Assembly: GCA_966211525.1 (NCBI GenBank) | Contig: CBIHOZ010000256.1 | Location: 1-7,717, forward strand | Direction: 5' to 3' | Origin: Ohtaekwangia sp966211525 | GTDB lineage: Bacteria > Bacteroidota > Bacteroidia > Cytophagales > Cyclobacteriaceae | Length of the DNA: 7,717 nucleotides | In this document: one piece after another, positions 6,151 through 7,717 of the stretch | How positions within the stretch are numbered: position 1 is the first letter of the stretch | Layout of the letters: every line of letters starts with the position of its first letter | Translations under genes and position numbers: made by a program | Notes under the pieces: model-generated | The model's input: the letters and a program-made list of their open reading frames with translations, nothing else | Databases searched by the model: none | Told to the model about the DNA's origin: nothing

Positions 6151-6729
6151 ATGAACAGGAACGAATTTTTATCACTGACTGCTATATCTCTTCTGGGATT
6201 AAATCACATTGGTATGGCAGCGCACATCGTACAACCTGAATTGTTACATTTTACGGATGACGGTTCTATACCCAACAGCCGGTATCCGTTGATTGTATAT
6301 CGTAATGCATTTTCGGAACGCGATAAAAACGGAGCACGTTGGCTCGAAGAAACTTTCGCCTCCAACAACTGGACTAACTCCTGGCGCAACGGAGTTTTTT
6401 CATATCATCACTATCACAGCATTACACATGAAGTACTGGGTATATATAGCGGCTCTGCATTGCTGCACCTCGGTGGCGAAAAAGGACAAAAGGTAAATGT
6501 ACAGGCAGGTGATATCCTCATTATACCGGCCGGTGTAGGGCACAAGAACCTGGGCGACAAAGATAACTTCGGTGTGGTGGGTGCTTACCCGGACGGACGT
6601 GACTACGATATAAAGCGCGGTGATGCGGGTGATCGTCCGCAGGTAATTCAAAATATAGCAGCGGTACCAATGCCTTCACTCGATCCTATCTATGGAAAGG
6701 GAAAAGGACTGACTATCCTTTGGAAGTAA
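6151..6729 (+). CDS. YjlB-like cupin protein with N-terminal signal-like segment
   Basis: A 192-residue single-domain cupin similar to Bacillus YjlB. Cupin motif 1 is present as HHYHSITHEVLGIYSG, giving likely metal ligands His87, His89 and Glu94. Motif 2 is GDILIIPAGVGH, giving Gly120, Pro126, Gly128 and His131. Other YjlB-type blocks are FTDDGSIPNSRYPLIVYRNA near the start, GAYPDGRDYD and a C-terminal DPIYGKGKGLTILW. Substrate unknown; a metal-dependent enzyme or sensor of a small ligand is possible. The start chosen is the ATG at 6151. An in-frame GTG at 6106 would add 15 atypical residues. From the ATG, MNRNEFLSLTAISLLGL resembles a signal peptide of the Tat 'RRxFL' kind in which the second Arg is Asn; YjlB itself lacks such a segment, so this copy may be exported or membrane-tethered. 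Confidence 0.88.
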   Translation: MNRNEFLSLTAISLLGLNHIGMAAHIVQPELLHFTDDGSIPNSRYPLIVYRNAFSERDKNGARWLEETFASNNWTNSWRNGVFSYHHYHSITHEVLGIYSGSALLHLGGEKGQKVNVQAGDILIIPAGVGHKNLGDKDNFGVVGAYPDGRDYDIKRGDAGDRPQVIQNIAAVPMPSLDPIYGKGKGLTILWK

Positions 6730-6747
6730 ATCTATTATGATACTTTC

Positions 6748-6773
6748 ATATATAGTATCGGATCACTATATAT
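6748..6773. terminator. AT-rich perfect inverted repeat between convergent genes, possible bidirectional terminator
   Basis: ATATATAGT (6748-6756) and ACTATATAT (6765-6773) are perfect reverse complements across the 8-base loop ATCGGATC, placed in the 49-base gap between the convergent cupin and MFS genes. A second stem, GATACT (6739-6744) with AGTATC (6754-6759), overlaps the left arm, so the two are mutually exclusive. The stem is AT-rich and no long U-tract follows, so it is a poor classical intrinsic terminator; position is the main support. Confidence 0.4.
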
Positions 6774-6778
6774 AGCAG

Positions 6779-7717
6779 CTAGGTTGTCTCAATCGATCTT
6801 TCTTCAAGCTGTTCCAGTTTCATTCGGTGTTTACGCTTCAGCAAATCCCTGCGAAGGAAAGGAAAGAATATCAACGCAATCAGGAGTGTCGCTAATCCTT
6901 CAATCAATAGCGTATTAGGTGCACCTACATAATGCGAAAGCGTTCCGATCAGTAAACCGCCAATCGGCTGCATGCCAAAAAAAGCCATGGCATAATAGCT
7001 GAGCACACGTCCGCGCATGGCAGGTGTTACGGTAGTCTGGATCAATGTATTGCTAATGGTAGTCTGCGACATCATACCAAAACCTGTTATAGCTATAACC
7101 ACTAATGCAATCGGCAAACTGGTAAGATGTGAAAATACGATCAACCCCATACCAAAGATGAGTGTATTGAAGAACAATACTTTTTTCAGGTTCGAACCTG
7201 CCTTCAGCGATGCGAGGTAAAATGCTCCGCTTACAGCACCGAGTCCTATAAAACTATTCAGGTATCCGAATTCAGAAGCTTCTCCATTGAAAATATCTTT
7301 CGCATATATAGGCAGCAGCGTAATATAGGGCAGTGCCACCAGACTCATACACGCGAGCATGACCATTACCATACTAATGGAAGGTGTATTCTTCAGGTAG
7401 CCGAAACCTTCCTTCAGATCGGTGATGACGTTGCTGGTATGTTCGCGAGGTTTATAGGGTGGAAGTTTCATAAAGAGCAACGAGGTAAGCACCGCTATAA
7501 AACTCACTCCATTGATCAGGAAACATGTAGCGGCACCATATTGTTGCAACACCAGCCCCGCTATAGCAGGACCAATAAGTCGTGCCGTGTGTACCATCGA
7601 TGAATTCAGCGCGATAGCATTCGGTAAGTGTTCCTTATTATTCACCATGTCATATACCAGCGCCTGGCGGGCCGGTACATCAAAAGCATTGATGATGCCG
7701 AGCAAAACGCTTAGGGT
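6779..7717 (-). CDS. MFS transporter, MFS_3 / EntS-like exporter (partial, N-terminus outside the window)
   Basis: C-terminal 312 residues of a major facilitator superfamily protein; the frame is open to the right edge, and family members are usually about 410-430 residues, so roughly the first four membrane helices are missing. The block NAFDVPARQALVYDMV near the left end of the protein is characteristic of the MFS_3 group that includes the enterobactin exporter EntS and many proton-driven exporters of small molecules. Eight further hydrophobic segments follow. The central cytoplasmic loop (KPREHTSNVITDLKEGFGYL) separates the two six-helix halves, TPAMRGRVLSYY marks the conserved cytoplasmic loop between TM10 and TM11, and the protein ends in a charged tail rich in Lys, Arg and Glu. 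It converges on the cupin gene. Substrate cannot be told from the sequence. Confidence 0.9.
   Translation of the reverse strand, partial: TLSVLLGIINAFDVPARQALVYDMVNNKEHLPNAIALNSSMVHTARLIGPAIAGLVLQQYGAATCFLINGVSFIAVLTSLLFMKLPPYKPREHTSNVITDLKEGFGYLKNTPSISMVMVMLACMSLVALPYITLLPIYAKDIFNGEASEFGYLNSFIGLGAVSGAFYLASLKAGSNLKKVLFFNTLIFGMGLIVFSHLTSLPIALVVIAITGFGMMSQTTISNTLIQTTVTPAMRGRVLSYYAMAFFGMQPIGGLLIGTLSHYVGAPNTLLIEGLATLLIALIFFPFLRRDLLKRKHRMKLEQLEERSIETT

Noticed and set aside
7187..7200. Perfect 14-base palindrome CAGGTTCGAACCTG, resembling a tRNA T-arm (GGTTCGAACC) or an attachment site
   Set aside because: It lies inside the MFS coding sequence, has no acceptor, D or anticodon arms around it, and a palindrome of this length is expected about once in two windows of this size by chance.

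Overview
The window looks like chromosomal housekeeping or accessory DNA from a Bacteroidota bacterium, most plausibly Chitinophagaceae or a close relative. This is an inference from three things. The gene families fit: an orphan ~790-residue FtsX/MacB-type permease, a SiaC/DUF1987 protein, a short Myb-like HTH protein with a histone-H1-like tail, and a YjlB-type cupin. Most genes lack a clear Shine-Dalgarno sequence. Several upstream regions carry TAnnTTTG-like -7 elements. No rRNA, tRNA, CRISPR array, insertion sequence or prophage gene was seen.

Layout. On the minus strand at the left are an SRPBCC/AHSA1-like protein (46-513) and, upstream of it in the same direction, a large ABC-type permease (595-2964). 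A small YjdJ/NATD1-type acetyltransferase (3184-3492) diverges from the permease. It converges on a minus-strand SiaC-like regulatory protein (3533-3898). A gene-poor stretch of about 580 bases (3899-4481) follows, with some predicted RNA structure but no convincing gene. A small basic DNA-binding protein (4482-4766, minus) is divergently paired with a DUF4261 protein (4901-5761, plus) across a compact 134-base regulatory region. Two further plus-strand genes follow: a two-helix PLDc_N-type membrane protein (5846-6082) and a cupin (6151-6729). The cupin converges on the C-terminal part of an MFS_3-type exporter (6779 to the right edge, start outside the window). An AT-rich inverted repeat lies between these last two.

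How the genes work together. No multi-gene pathway can be read from this window. The genes are mostly single transcription units of unrelated function in alternating orientation. The permease has no ATPase beside it, and the SiaC-like protein has no SiaA phosphatase, SiaB kinase or SiaD cyclase beside it, so both probably work with products encoded elsewhere.

The most notable signal is compositional, not a gene. The tetranucleotide TATA is strongly over-represented, and this reaches into synonymous codon choice: isoleucine is mostly ATA when the preceding codon ends in T and rarely ATA otherwise. I did not find a convincing new multi-gene system.
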